The position numbers and the translations under genes were made by a program. A DNA stretch of 64,000 nt from Paenirhizobium naphthalenivorans (GTDB taxonomy: Bacteria; Pseudomonadota; Alphaproteobacteria; Rhizobiales; Rhizobiaceae). Location: assembly GCF_007992095.1 (NCBI RefSeq), contig NZ_BJZP01000014.1, forward strand, positions 53,151 to 117,150. The letters are read 5' to 3'. Shown here one piece after another: positions 36,061 to 44,572 of the stretch; position 1 is the stretch's first letter; each line of letters begins with the position of its first letter. The notes under the pieces are model-generated. The model did no database searches. It had not been told where the DNA came from and worked only from the letters and a program-made list of their open reading frames with translations.

Positions 36061-37422
36061 ATGAATGCCAGTGTGCAGGGCGCTTTGCGCTCATACTCCG
36101 ACGCCGAAATTCTCGGGATGATTGACGAGAAAGCCGGAGTCTACAATCCGAAGATCTACACGGACGAATCGCTCTACAAGCTTGAACTGGAGCGCATCTT
36201 CGCCCGCACCTGGGTCTGCATGGGCCATGAGTCGCAGATTGCCAAGCCGGGTGACTTCATCACGGCCTACATCGGCGAGGATCCTGTCGTCGTGTCGCGG
36301 CAGAAGGATGGAAGCATTCGCGTGTTCCTGAACCAGTGTCGGCATCGCGGTATGCGCATCTGCCGCGCCGACTCTGGCAATGCGAAGGCGTTCACCTGCA
36401 CCTACCATGGCTGGGCCTACAACCAGGGCGGCGAACTTGTCAGTGTCCCGATGGAGCAGGAAGCCTTCGGTGGCTGCCTGAACAAGAAGGAGTGGGGCCC
36501 GAAGCAGGCGCGGGTCGACACCTACAAGGGTCTGATCTTCGCGAACTGGGATGCTGAAGCTCCATCGCTTGACGAGTATCTGGGCGAGGCCAAATTCTAC
36601 ATGGACATCATGCTCGACCGCTGCGAGGGCGGCACAGAGGCGGTGCCCGGCATCCAGAAGTGGGTCATCCCCTGCAACTGGAAGTTCGCTGCCGAGCAGT
36701 TTGCGTCGGATGCCTACCACGCCGGCACGACCTCACATCTGTCCGGCATCATGGCGGGCGTGCCGGACGACGTGGATCTGTCGCAGGTCGCACCGCCGAC
36801 CACGGGGCTGAACGTCCACATGTCGAACGGCCACGGCTGCGGCCTGTTCTTGCGCAACCCGATGTTCTACATGACGATCCTCGGGCCGAAAGTGACCGAA
36901 TACCTGACTGCCGGACCGGCCTATGAGGAAGCGACGCGCCGCCTGGGCAAGTCGCGGACCGATGTACACTTGTGTCACTGCAACATTTTCCCGAATCTGT
37001 CGTTCCTGGCAGGAATCAACACGGTCCGCATGTGGCAGCCACGCGGCCCCAACGAGATCGAGGTCTGGACCTTCACCGTGGTGGACAAGACCGCCCCGGC
37101 CGAGATCAAGGAAGAATGGAGCCGCAACGTTTCGCGCACCTTCTCGGCAGGTGGCGTGTTCGAGCAGGACGATGGCGAGAACTGGTGCGACATCCAGCAG
37201 GTGCTGAAGGGGCACGTCGCCCAGCAGCAGAAGTTCAACATCGAGATGGCCTCTCACACGATTACGACCGAGAATCCCGAGGGCTTTCCTGGGATCAGCT
37301 TCGCGTACACCTATGGTGAGGAATCGGCACGCGGAATGTATCGCTACTGGACGCAGATCATGACAGCCCCGGACTGGCCCTCCATCCGCGAGATCAAGCC
37401 GCTTCCGGTTGCGGCGGAATAA
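36061..37422 (+). CDS. Ring-hydroxylating dioxygenase, large (alpha) subunit
   Basis: A 453-aa Rieske oxygenase alpha subunit from ATG 36061 (GGGAGG upstream). The Rieske cluster ligands are C93-x-H95 ('CRHRG') and C113-x2-H116 ('CTYHGW'). The mononuclear iron site is 'SDAYHAGTTSH', with H220, H226 and the bridging D217. 'GINTVRMWQPRGPNEIEVW' and 'FEQDDGENW' resemble biphenyl/toluene/naphthalene-type enzymes. It inserts both atoms of O2 into an arene to give a cis-dihydrodiol. With the beta subunit, Rieske ferredoxin (38078) and reductase (48302) it would form a three-component system. Downstream genes point to a bicyclic substrate such as naphthalene. Confidence 0.93.
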   Translation: MNASVQGALRSYSDAEILGMIDEKAGVYNPKIYTDESLYKLELERIFARTWVCMGHESQIAKPGDFITAYIGEDPVVVSRQKDGSIRVFLNQCRHRGMRICRADSGNAKAFTCTYHGWAYNQGGELVSVPMEQEAFGGCLNKKEWGPKQARVDTYKGLIFANWDAEAPSLDEYLGEAKFYMDIMLDRCEGGTEAVPGIQKWVIPCNWKFAAEQFASDAYHAGTTSHLSGIMAGVPDDVDLSQVAPPTTGLNVHMSNGHGCGLFLRNPMFYMTILGPKVTEYLTAGPAYEEATRRLGKSRTDVHLCHCNIFPNLSFLAGINTVRMWQPRGPNEIEVWTFTVVDKTAPAEIKEEWSRNVSRTFSAGGVFEQDDGENWCDIQQVLKGHVAQQQKFNIEMASHTITTENPEGFPGISFAYTYGEESARGMYRYWTQIMTAPDWPSIREIKPLPVAAE

Positions 37423-37508
37423 CGCTCCACTGGCGGCGACAGTTCGCTGACTAGTCAGATAGTCAGCCGGAATGCCCGGCAGGCACCATAATGCATTGGG
37501 AGGAAACC

Positions 37509-38066
37509 ATGCTCGATACTACCTTCAAAACCGCCTTTGAGCGCAAGCCGAAGACCGTTTCCCTTGAGCTTCAGCACGAGGTCGAACAATTCCTGTACTG
37601 GGAGACTAAGCTGCTGACGGATCGCCGTTACGAGGAATGGTTCGGCCTTCTCGCTTCGGATCTGCGCTATTGGATGCCGATACGCTCGACCAGGATCATG
37701 CGCGAAGTCGCTCAGGAATACACCGACGAGAACGGCTTCGCCCATTTTGACGACAACTGGCACACGATGAAGGGCCGGATCAAGAAGATCATGTCGGATG
37801 TGGGCTGGTCCGAGAACCCGGCCTCGCGTCTGCGGTATCTGGTCGGCAACGTGATGATCGTACCCGAGAGCGACAACGAGCTGAATGTCGTTTCCGCGAT
37901 GATGATCTACCGCACGCGGCAGGAGCGTCAGCTGGACGTGTTCGCTTGCGAGCGCCACGATGTGCTGCGTCGCGTCGACAGCGAGGCCGGTTTCGAGATT
38001 GCGAGCCGTAAGGTTCTGGTGGATCAGAGCACGATCCTGTCGAACAACCTCAGCTTCTTCTTCTGA
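37509..38066 (+). CDS. Ring-hydroxylating dioxygenase, small (beta) subunit
   Basis: A 185-aa structural subunit from ATG 37509 behind GGGAGG. 'EQFLYWETKLLTDRRYEEWFGLLASDLRYWMPIRSTR', 'MKGRIKKIMSDVGWSENPASRLRYLVGNV' and 'FACERHDVLRR' are typical of beta subunits with the NTF2-like fold. It has no metal site and holds the alpha3beta3 complex together. It lies 86 bp after the alpha gene; that gap contains the small palindrome CTGACTAGTCAG near 37446. Confidence 0.93.
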   Translation: MLDTTFKTAFERKPKTVSLELQHEVEQFLYWETKLLTDRRYEEWFGLLASDLRYWMPIRSTRIMREVAQEYTDENGFAHFDDNWHTMKGRIKKIMSDVGWSENPASRLRYLVGNVMIVPESDNELNVVSAMMIYRTRQERQLDVFACERHDVLRRVDSEAGFEIASRKVLVDQSTILSNNLSFFF

Positions 38067-38077
38067 TAGGGGGAAAA

Positions 38078-38383
38078 ATGGCGTGGACAAAAGCTTTCCC
38101 TTCGGCAGACCTGCCGGAGGGAGAAATGAAACAATTTGCCGGGGCGGCAGAGCCGATCCTGATCTGCAAGCTGGGCGGCAAGGTGCACGCTGTTCAGGAT
38201 ACCTGCACGCACGACACCTGGTCGCTAGCAGATGGCTTTCTGGAGGACGGGATCGTCGAGTGCAGCCTTCACTTCGCAAAGTTCTGTGTAAGAACTGGTC
38301 AAGTTAAGGCGCTTCCTGCCTGTGACGCCCTCAAGGTCTTCCCAGCAAAAATCGAGAACGACTTTATCTACATCGACTGCTGA
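38078..38383 (+). CDS. Rieske-type ferredoxin of the dioxygenase
   Basis: A 101-aa [2Fe-2S] Rieske ferredoxin. Ligands C43-x-H45 ('CTHDTW') and C62-x2-H65 ('CSLHFAKF') have the spacing of BphA3/NahAb proteins. It carries electrons from the ferredoxin reductase to the oxygenase. The gene is 11 nt after the beta subunit gene, within the same operon. Note 'H-D-T-W' and 'S-L-H-F-A-K-F-C', in which the usual 'PxHG' surroundings are replaced, as in naphthalene-type ferredoxins. Confidence 0.92.
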   Translation: MAWTKAFPSADLPEGEMKQFAGAAEPILICKLGGKVHAVQDTCTHDTWSLADGFLEDGIVECSLHFAKFCVRTGQVKALPACDALKVFPAKIENDFIYIDC

Positions 38384-38416
38384 TACAGAATTACGAAAGC
38401 AAAGGGAGGAAAAGCA

Positions 38417-39250
38417 ATGCAACTCAAGGATCAAGTCGCGCTCGTGACGGGCGGCGGGTCAGGTCTTGGTCGGGCCATTGTCGAGCGATACGTGGAAGAG
38501 GGTGCACACGTCGCAATCTTCGATCGTTCGCACGAACGCATCGAAGAAGTTACGCGGGCGCTTGGCGGCAAGGTCATTGGCATCGCCGGCGACGTGCGCG
38601 AGATGGCCGACAACAAGCGGGCAGTGGTTGAATGTGTGAAGGCTTTTGGCAAACTTGATACCCTGGTCGGCAATGCCGGCGTCTGGGACTGGTCGAAATC
38701 GCTGGTGTCCACAGCGGACGATGCACTCGTCAGCGCCTTTGACGAGATGTTCGCGATCAACGTCAAAGGTTACGTCCTTGCTGCCAAGGCGGCGTTGCCC
38801 GAGCTGTACAAATCCAAGGGGCAGATGATCTTCACCGCCTCGAATGCATCGTTCTATCCTGGTGGCGGCGGCGTTCTCTACACCGCGACGAAACATGCCG
38901 TGGTCGGTATGATCAAGCAGATGGCGCACGAGTTCGCGCCTCATGTGCGGGTTAACGGCGTCGCCCCTGGCGGTATCGGCGGCAGCAACCTTGCCGGCAT
39001 CGGTGCCCTTGGCCAGGCGGGACAGAAGTTCTCGGAGCTGCCGCTGAACGACCTGATGAAGCAGATGCTGCCGCTCGAGCGAGCGTTCCACGCTCGGGAA
39101 TATGCCGGTGCATATGTGTTCTTCGCAAACCGCAAGGACAACCAGCCGGGAACCGGCGGCGTGCTGAACTTCGATGGCGGTATCGGCATGCGTGGCTTCG
39201 CGTCCGCAAACATGGGCGCCGAACTGGTCGAAGCCTTCGGTAACGCCTGA
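38417..39250 (+). CDS. cis-dihydrodiol dehydrogenase (short-chain dehydrogenase)
   Basis: A 277-aa SDR, start ATG 38417 behind AAAGGGAGGAAAAGCA. The NAD motif is 'TGGGSGLGRA' (11-20), with 'DVRE' and 'NAG' following, and the catalytic triad is S142, Y155 and K159, the same numbering as I recall for BphB. 'GVLYTATKHAVVGMIKQMA' and the C-terminal 'LNFDGGIGMRGF' fit the BphB/NahB group. It oxidises the cis-dihydrodiol to a catechol, for example 1,2-dihydroxynaphthalene, with NAD+. Confidence 0.92.
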   Translation: MQLKDQVALVTGGGSGLGRAIVERYVEEGAHVAIFDRSHERIEEVTRALGGKVIGIAGDVREMADNKRAVVECVKAFGKLDTLVGNAGVWDWSKSLVSTADDALVSAFDEMFAINVKGYVLAAKAALPELYKSKGQMIFTASNASFYPGGGGVLYTATKHAVVGMIKQMAHEFAPHVRVNGVAPGGIGGSNLAGIGALGQAGQKFSELPLNDLMKQMLPLERAFHAREYAGAYVFFANRKDNQPGTGGVLNFDGGIGMRGFASANMGAELVEAFGNA

Positions 39251-39405
39251 ATCGGCCGGGGCAGTTTCGAACTCTGTTACCGGATCGAACCTGCTTCGGG
39301 GCTGATATGACCGACTGTCCTAGACCGGACCGAGCCGGTTGATGGCTGTTGCGCCCGGCATGGCTACCGGGTGCGGGCATCGACAAACCAACAGGAGGAA
39401 ACGCA

Positions 39406-40857
39406 ATGGATACTTTGCTCTATATCGACAACGAGGCGCGCGGCGCGACTGACAACGAAACCTTCGCCCGCCGCTCGCCGGTGACCGGCGAGGTCGTCAC
39501 CCAGGGGGCCGCGGCGAAGTCGGAGGATGCGCTTGCGGCGATCGATTCGGCGCAGCGCGCATTCGTGACTTGGTCCCAGACCGGTCCGGGCCAGCGTCGC
39601 GTGCTGCTGATGCGCGCCGCCGACGAGATCGAGAAGCGCACCGAAGACTTTGTCGTCGCCATGAAGGGCGAGGTTGGCGCCGGCGAGCTCTGGGCGCGCT
39701 TCAACGTGATGCTTGCGGCGAACGTGTTCCGCGAAGCCGCAGCAATGACCACGCAGATTCAGGGGCGCACCATTCCCTCGGACAAGCCGGGTACGCTGTC
39801 GATGACCGTGCGCCAGCCGGTTGGCGTAATCCTCTCGATCGTGCCGTGGAACGGGCCGATCGTGCTGGCGGCGCGCGCCATCGCCTATCCGCTAATGTGC
39901 GGCAACACGGTCGTTTTCCGTGCCTCGGAAACCTCGCCCAAGACGCACGCCCTGGTGGCAGAGGCAGTCTATGCCGCAGAGTTCCCGGCCGGAACGCTGA
40001 ACTTCGTGACCAACGATCCGAAGGACGCCCCCGAAGTCATCGAGACCATGATCGCCCACCCGGCGGTGCGCCGCGTCAACTTCACCGGCTCGACCAACGT
40101 CGGCCGGATCATAGGCGAGAAATGCGGCCGCCATCTCAAGCGGTGCATCCTGGAGCTTGGCGACAAGTCGCCGATGGTCGTGCTGCGCGATGCCGACATC
40201 GACGGCGCAGTGAACGCGACGATTTTCGGAGCCTTTCTCTACCAGGGACAGATCTGCATGTCGACCGAGCGGGTCATCGTCGAGGAGCCGATCGCCGACG
40301 CCTTCGTAGAGAAGCTTGCGGCACGCGCTGCCCAGCTTCAGGCCGGCGACCCGCGCACCCAGGCCGCCTGCGCACTTGGCCCGGTCGTGAGCCAGGGTGC
40401 CGCAGACCGGCTAAACGCACTTCTTGACGACGCAGTCGCCAAGGGGGCGGAGCTCAGGTCCGGCGGTCACGCCGACCACACGCTGATGTCGGCGACCGTG
40501 CTTGACGGTGTCACCTCAAAGATGCGCATCTATTCGGAAGAAGCCTTCGGCCCCATCCTGCAAGTGATCCGGGTGAAGGACGCAGACGAGGCGGTGCACG
40601 TTGCCAACGACACGGAATATGGTCTCTCGTCCGCCGTGTTCGGTACCGACATGACCCGTGCGCTCGATGTGGCGATGCGCATCCAGACCGGTTCTGTCCA
40701 CATTAACGGCGCCACCGTCGCCAACGAGGCGCAGGCTCCTTATGGTGGGACCAAGGCAAGTGGGTGGGGTCGTTTCGACAGCCAGGCTGTGATCGAGGAA
40801 TTCACGGAGCTGAAGTGGCTGACGATCGAACAGCCAACCCAGCAGTATCCGCTGTAA
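39406..40857 (+). CDS. Aldehyde dehydrogenase, salicylaldehyde dehydrogenase-like
   Basis: A 483-aa ALDH from ATG 39406 behind AGGAGG. N149 ('PWNGP'), E250 ('LELGDKSP') and C284 ('GQICMSTER') are the catalytic residues, at nearly the positions known for NahF. 'FTGSTNVGRIIGEKC' binds NAD+. In the naphthalene route this enzyme oxidises the salicylaldehyde made by the hydratase-aldolase at 45702. 155 bp separate it from the SDR gene, and a long palindrome follows at 40882-40915, so it may end the first transcription unit. Confidence 0.88.
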   Translation: MDTLLYIDNEARGATDNETFARRSPVTGEVVTQGAAAKSEDALAAIDSAQRAFVTWSQTGPGQRRVLLMRAADEIEKRTEDFVVAMKGEVGAGELWARFNVMLAANVFREAAAMTTQIQGRTIPSDKPGTLSMTVRQPVGVILSIVPWNGPIVLAARAIAYPLMCGNTVVFRASETSPKTHALVAEAVYAAEFPAGTLNFVTNDPKDAPEVIETMIAHPAVRRVNFTGSTNVGRIIGEKCGRHLKRCILELGDKSPMVVLRDADIDGAVNATIFGAFLYQGQICMSTERVIVEEPIADAFVEKLAARAAQLQAGDPRTQAACALGPVVSQGAADRLNALLDDAVAKGAELRSGGHADHTLMSATVLDGVTSKMRIYSEEAFGPILQVIRVKDADEAVHVANDTEYGLSSAVFGTDMTRALDVAMRIQTGSVHINGATVANEAQAPYGGTKASGWGRFDSQAVIEEFTELKWLTIEQPTQQYPL

Positions 40858-40881
40858 CCGGCGGCCAGAGGGAATGATCGG

Positions 40882-40915
40882 GTCTGGCCCGCGGTTTAAA
40901 CCATGGGCCAGACCA
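40882..40915. terminator. 34-bp near-perfect palindrome after the aldehyde dehydrogenase gene
   Basis: GGTCTGGCCC (40882-40891) pairs with GGGCCAGACC (40906-40915), and inside it GGTTT pairs with AAACC, leaving one 2-bp mismatch. As RNA it makes a strong hairpin; as DNA it could be a dimeric operator. No T-run follows. It lies 25 bp after the stop codon and 131 bp before the P450 start. Confidence 0.5.
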
Positions 40916-41045
40916 TCAAAGACGCCGGCACTGCTTGAACGCGCCACGTATGCCAGGACATCATCAGCCCGAAGGAAACCGTGGCGAAGATGATGACGAG
41001 CCCACAATCTCTACCGTTGTCGAAGCGCAACATCAGGAGGAATAG

Positions 41046-42290
41046 ATGACCGTGAACACCGCAGTTGACGAGGCCCTGTCCGACAAGGCTCGCGCCTTCA
41101 ACCTCTTCAACCCTCCTGAGGACTATTTCGACAACCCGAGCCCATTCTTCCGGCTTCTCCGAGACGGTGATCCGGTACACACACAGGAAGACGGCAGCGT
41201 TCTTCTCACACGCTATGACGACGTGCGTCAGATCTGGCGGGATGTGAGTGGCCTCGTCAATAAAAGGGAACAATTCTGCAAGCGTTTTGGTGAAGGACCT
41301 TTGCTGGAACACCACACCTCGACCATGCTTTTCCGTGACAATCCAGATCATGACCGTCTGCGCAACATCGTCAACCCGTTCTTCTCGCAGAACTCAATCC
41401 AGATGCTTTCCAGATTCACCCAGGAAGTGGTGGATCGCGAGATCGAGAAGGTCAAGAAGATGGGCGAGTTCGACTTCGTCCGCGACTTTGCCTTCCGAAT
41501 TCCGGTGGCGCTGATCTGCAAGATCATCGGCGTTCCCGTCGCGGATGCGGATCATATCCAAGCCATTGGTCGCAAGGTCCTGTTTCCACTGAATCCAAAG
41601 GTATCAGAAACAGCTATTGCGGAAGGGCACGACGCCGTCACCGAATTCAAGAACTACCTGCGCCCGTTCTTGGACGAGATCAAGTCGCGGCCGACGATCG
41701 ACCCGACCGAGAGCATCCTCTGCGCGATGGCCGCAGCCCAGCGTGAGGGTGTCGAGGTCAGCGACGACGAGATCCTGCACATGTGTATCGTGACGCTGAA
41801 CGGCGGCCATGAGACCACGACGAACCTCATCTCGCAGTCGATCCACTTTCTGATGGACGATACGGAAAGCCTGTCGCAACTGCGGGGCGGCGAGGTACCG
41901 ATCGCGCCCGCGCTCGAGGAGCTGATCCGTTTCATCACGCCCTTGCAGCTTCAGGGTCGGCGCACGACGCAGGAGGTGGTTCTTGAAAGCGGCAACGGGA
42001 CCCTCCCCGCCGGAACCGAGGTCGTCCTGTGCCAGGCTTCGGCCAACCGAGACGAACGGATCTTCGGCGACCCCGACAAGCTGAACCTCTCCCGCCGGCC
42101 GAACAACCATGTCGGCTTCGGTGCCGGAATCCACGTCTGTCTGGGGCGGCCGCTGGCGCGGCTCGAAGCCTCGATCGCAATTCCCACTGTGCTCCGGGAA
42201 CTGCCGACGCTGACGCGGAACGGCAAGGTGCGCTTCCAGCACAACACGCGGTTCCGGGGTTTGGAACTGTTTCCTGTAAAGCTCGCCTAA
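41046..42290 (+). CDS. Cytochrome P450
   Basis: A 414-aa soluble bacterial P450 from ATG 41046 behind AGGAGG. The heme loop is 'FGAGIHVCLGRPLARLE' with the thiolate Cys at 365, the K-helix ExxR is E292-R295, and the I-helix has 'NGGHETTTN' (His-Glu in place of the common Ala/Gly-Asp/Glu). Such enzymes use a [2Fe-2S] ferredoxin and reductase; both kinds of genes are in the module (44197 and 48302). The substrate is not visible. Because the pathway joins salicylate to gentisate but lacks the usual Rieske salicylate 5-hydroxylase, this P450 is the best candidate for that step; alternatives are hydroxylation of the starting arene or O-demethylation. Confidence 0.93.
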   Translation: MTVNTAVDEALSDKARAFNLFNPPEDYFDNPSPFFRLLRDGDPVHTQEDGSVLLTRYDDVRQIWRDVSGLVNKREQFCKRFGEGPLLEHHTSTMLFRDNPDHDRLRNIVNPFFSQNSIQMLSRFTQEVVDREIEKVKKMGEFDFVRDFAFRIPVALICKIIGVPVADADHIQAIGRKVLFPLNPKVSETAIAEGHDAVTEFKNYLRPFLDEIKSRPTIDPTESILCAMAAAQREGVEVSDDEILHMCIVTLNGGHETTTNLISQSIHFLMDDTESLSQLRGGEVPIAPALEELIRFITPLQLQGRRTTQEVVLESGNGTLPAGTEVVLCQASANRDERIFGDPDKLNLSRRPNNHVGFGAGIHVCLGRPLARLEASIAIPTVLRELPTLTRNGKVRFQHNTRFRGLELFPVKLA

Positions 42291-42404
42291 GCCGGCGGGC
42301 AAGCGGACGGGAAAAGGATGAGGGGTCCGGCCATGCCGATGTGGCGGCCGGAGCATGAGAAGCCATCGCAAGTGATGTTGGGATCACGGATCGGGAAAAC
42401 CAGG

Positions 42405-43262
42405 ATGAAGATTTGCCGTTTTAACAAGAGCCGCGTCGGGCTTGTCGAAGGAGACGAGGTCATTGATGTGACCGACGCGCTGGATCTGCTGCCGCAAGTG
42501 CGCTACCCGCTGCCGCGGCACGACCCGATGATTGCGCTTCTCGACCGGCTGATGCCCGCATTTGCGGCTGCGTCGCGCAACGGTGAGCGCAGGAAGATCA
42601 CTGAAGTCTCCCTCGAGTCTCCGGTGGCGAACCCCGGCAAGCTGGTGGCGGCGCCGGTCAATTACGTCAAGCACCTAGAGGAAGCGCGCGAACAGAAGGA
42701 ACTTCACCAGAACAATGCCGCCCAGATCCGCGTCATTCACGAGACGGGACTTTTCCTCAAGGCCACGAGCAGCCTGATCGGGCCTTCGGACCCTGTAACG
42801 CTGCGCTTCCCCGATCGTCGCTCTGACCACGAGATCGAACTTGCGGTGATCATTGGCCGCCGGGCTGATCGCGTGGCGGCAAAGGACGCGCTTGAACATG
42901 TCGCGGGCTACGCGATCGGCCTGGATATGACGGTTCGGGGGGCCGAGGAGCGCAGCATGCGCAAGTCGGTTGACAGCTATTCGGTGTTGGGCCCATGGCT
43001 GGTTACTGCTGACGAGATCCCCGATCCGTCCCAGCTGGACTTCGAACTCCAGGTCGATGGCGTCACCCGGCAGAAGGCCAATACGCGAGATCTGGTGCTG
43101 AGCGTGCCGGAGCTGATTGAGATGGCCAGCCGTTTCTACACGCTCGAGGTCGGCGATGTCATCTTCACCGGCACGCCCGAGGGTGTCGGGCAAGTCCTGC
43201 CAGGAAACAGGCTTCACGCTTGGATAGATAAGATCGGTTCCATGGAGGTTCAGATCAACTGA
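42405..43262 (+). CDS. Fumarylacetoacetate hydrolase family protein
   Basis: A 285-aa FAH protein. I start at ATG 42405 ('MKICRFNKSRVGLVEGDEV'), the usual N-terminus of this group; the frame extends to 42318 without an SD. Metal and active-site elements are 'APVNYVKHLEE', 'HEIELAVIIG', 'GYAIGLDMTVRGAEER' and 'VIFTGTPEGVG'. It is longer than NagK and has the N-terminal lid domain. It could hydrolyse a ring-cleavage product, open a lactone or decarboxylate a 2-oxo acid. It follows the P450 by 114 bp. With NagK at 32112 the module has two FAH enzymes. Confidence 0.88.
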   Translation: MKICRFNKSRVGLVEGDEVIDVTDALDLLPQVRYPLPRHDPMIALLDRLMPAFAAASRNGERRKITEVSLESPVANPGKLVAAPVNYVKHLEEAREQKELHQNNAAQIRVIHETGLFLKATSSLIGPSDPVTLRFPDRRSDHEIELAVIIGRRADRVAAKDALEHVAGYAIGLDMTVRGAEERSMRKSVDSYSVLGPWLVTADEIPDPSQLDFELQVDGVTRQKANTRDLVLSVPELIEMASRFYTLEVGDVIFTGTPEGVGQVLPGNRLHAWIDKIGSMEVQIN

Positions 43263-43319
43263 CTTTTTGGGCGGCCGACCATAGACCTGCGGTGCGGCCG
43301 CCGACCTCCTGACAGCAAT

Positions 43320-43844
43320 TCAATCGCTTTCAGGACCAAGCGTTTCAGGGATAGATGGACGCGTTTGTTTGCCGGACTTTTGAACATAATTGGCCAACTG
43401 CATCACAAACTGCTGTTTTTCTTGCGGATCGAGCTGTTGCAAAATCAGTGACCGTAACCGTTCGATTCGTCCTTCACCTTTGGTTACCAAGGCCTCCCCG
43501 GTAGGGGTCAGTTCAAGCACTTTCTGTCTGCCATCGGTTTCACTTTGCGTGATGAGCAGCAGTCCACGCTTTTCCAGCGCAGTAGCTGTCCTGCCGCAGC
43601 TGGCCTTGTCCACTACGGCATGACGGGCAAGTTCAGTCACAGACAGGCCGGGAAAATTCCGCAACGTGGCGATCATTATCCACATCACGGGCGACAGGTT
43701 CAGACCAGCCATGGCTTCATCGAAACAATACAGAAAGATCTGGTAGGTGCGCCGAATCAGATGCGCAGGATGATCAATCAGTATCTTTTGGCGTTTCCTG
43801 ACCTCCAGGGTTCCCTGTGGGTATAGCATAGCCTGGTCTTTCAT
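43320..43844 (-). CDS. MarR-family regulator
   Basis: A 174-aa winged-helix regulator read leftward. 'WIMIATLRNFPGLSVTELARHAVVDKASCGRTATALEKRGLLLITQSETDGRQKVLELTPTGEALV' is the complete MarR DNA-binding unit: helix-turn-helix, then the wing with 'DGRQKxLxLTPxG'. It sits between convergent and divergent catabolic genes. The region upstream of its start holds the site at 43916-43929, almost the same as the palindrome in front of the dioxygenase. It most likely represses the module until an aromatic acid or thioester binds. Confidence 0.9.
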   Translation of the reverse strand: MKDQAMLYPQGTLEVRKRQKILIDHPAHLIRRTYQIFLYCFDEAMAGLNLSPVMWIMIATLRNFPGLSVTELARHAVVDKASCGRTATALEKRGLLLITQSETDGRQKVLELTPTGEALVTKGEGRIERLRSLILQQLDPQEKQQFVMQLANYVQKSGKQTRPSIPETLGPESD

Positions 43845-44196
43845 CCTTCAAAGTCCTCTTTTGGCTTGGCCGACCGGCACCGGCAGACACCAGCGAATAT
43901 CGATACGATGTACGTAAGTATGCTTTCAAACTTTGGTCAGCGCAATGACCGACAGCTTGTAATCCTGCCACGCGCAAGCCTCACGTATGGCTGACCGAAC
44001 AGTCCGCAATCAGCTTGACGCGCCACGAGAAGAGATGCTAGAAGATAGTATGCATGCTTGATAAGTGGATTGACCGGTGGTATTGGCAGCAACTTAAAAA
44101 GCAGAAGTGACCTGGGCGGCGGAGGAGCCTGAGCGCCAGGTGTGCAAGTCTTACGACGACTTCAGTCGAAGCGAGTTCGGTGGGAGAGGAGTCCTG
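43845..44196. promoter_or_regulatory. Divergent control region between marR-type gene and the ferredoxin operon
   Basis: 352 bp, lower in GC than its surroundings. AAGTATGCTTTCAA at 43916-43929 is the reverse complement, with one mismatch, of the site at 35937-35950. A second related palindrome, AGTATGCATGCTTGA, lies at 44047-44061. TTGACC (about 44074) may be a -35 element for the rightward operon, but no good -10 box was fixed. No gene is supported here. Confidence 0.55.
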
Positions 44197-44520
44197 ATGG
44201 TTATCAATCTTGTTTTTGTCGATGCGTCCGGCGAGCGACGCGAGGTTTCGTCGGTTGAGGGGCGGTCCCTGATGGAGGCTGCGTCTCTGTCTGGTATTCC
44301 GGGGATCGACGCCGATTGTGGCGGGGCATGCGCCTGCGCCACTTGCCAGGTCTATGTAGATGCCGACTGGCTGTCTCGTCTTCCGCCCATCGGCGAATCG
44401 GAATCCAATATGCTGGAATTCGCGGCCAACCGTCATGAGAGCAGCCGCTTGGCCTGTCAGATCAAATTAACGCCGGAACTGGATGGTCTCACCGTGACCA
44501 CTCCCGAGTTCCAATTCTAA
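44197..44520 (+). CDS. [2Fe-2S] ferredoxin, adrenodoxin/putidaredoxin type
   Basis: A 107-aa ferredoxin from ATG 44197 with AGAGGAG at 6-nt spacing. The cluster ligands are C41, C47 and C50 ('CGGACACATC') and C87 ('RLACQI'), the C-x5-C-x2-C pattern of vertebrate-type ferredoxins. 'VYVDADWLSRLPPIGESESNMLEF' is the redox-partner helix region. Unlike the Rieske ferredoxin at 38078 it is the type that serves P450s, so its natural partner here is the P450 at 41046. First gene of the second rightward operon. Confidence 0.92.
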   Translation: MVINLVFVDASGERREVSSVEGRSLMEAASLSGIPGIDADCGGACACATCQVYVDADWLSRLPPIGESESNMLEFAANRHESSRLACQIKLTPELDGLTVTTPEFQF

Positions 44521-44572
44521 CAAATCGGAATGCACGCCCGCCTGATTGCAGGGCACATAGTGGAGGACACCA

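Noticed and set aside
43270..43302. GGCGGCCG/CGGCCGCC repeat between the FAH and MarR stops as a bidirectional terminator
   Set aside because: The stem is only 8 bp with a 17-nt loop and has no T-run in the correct place on either strand.
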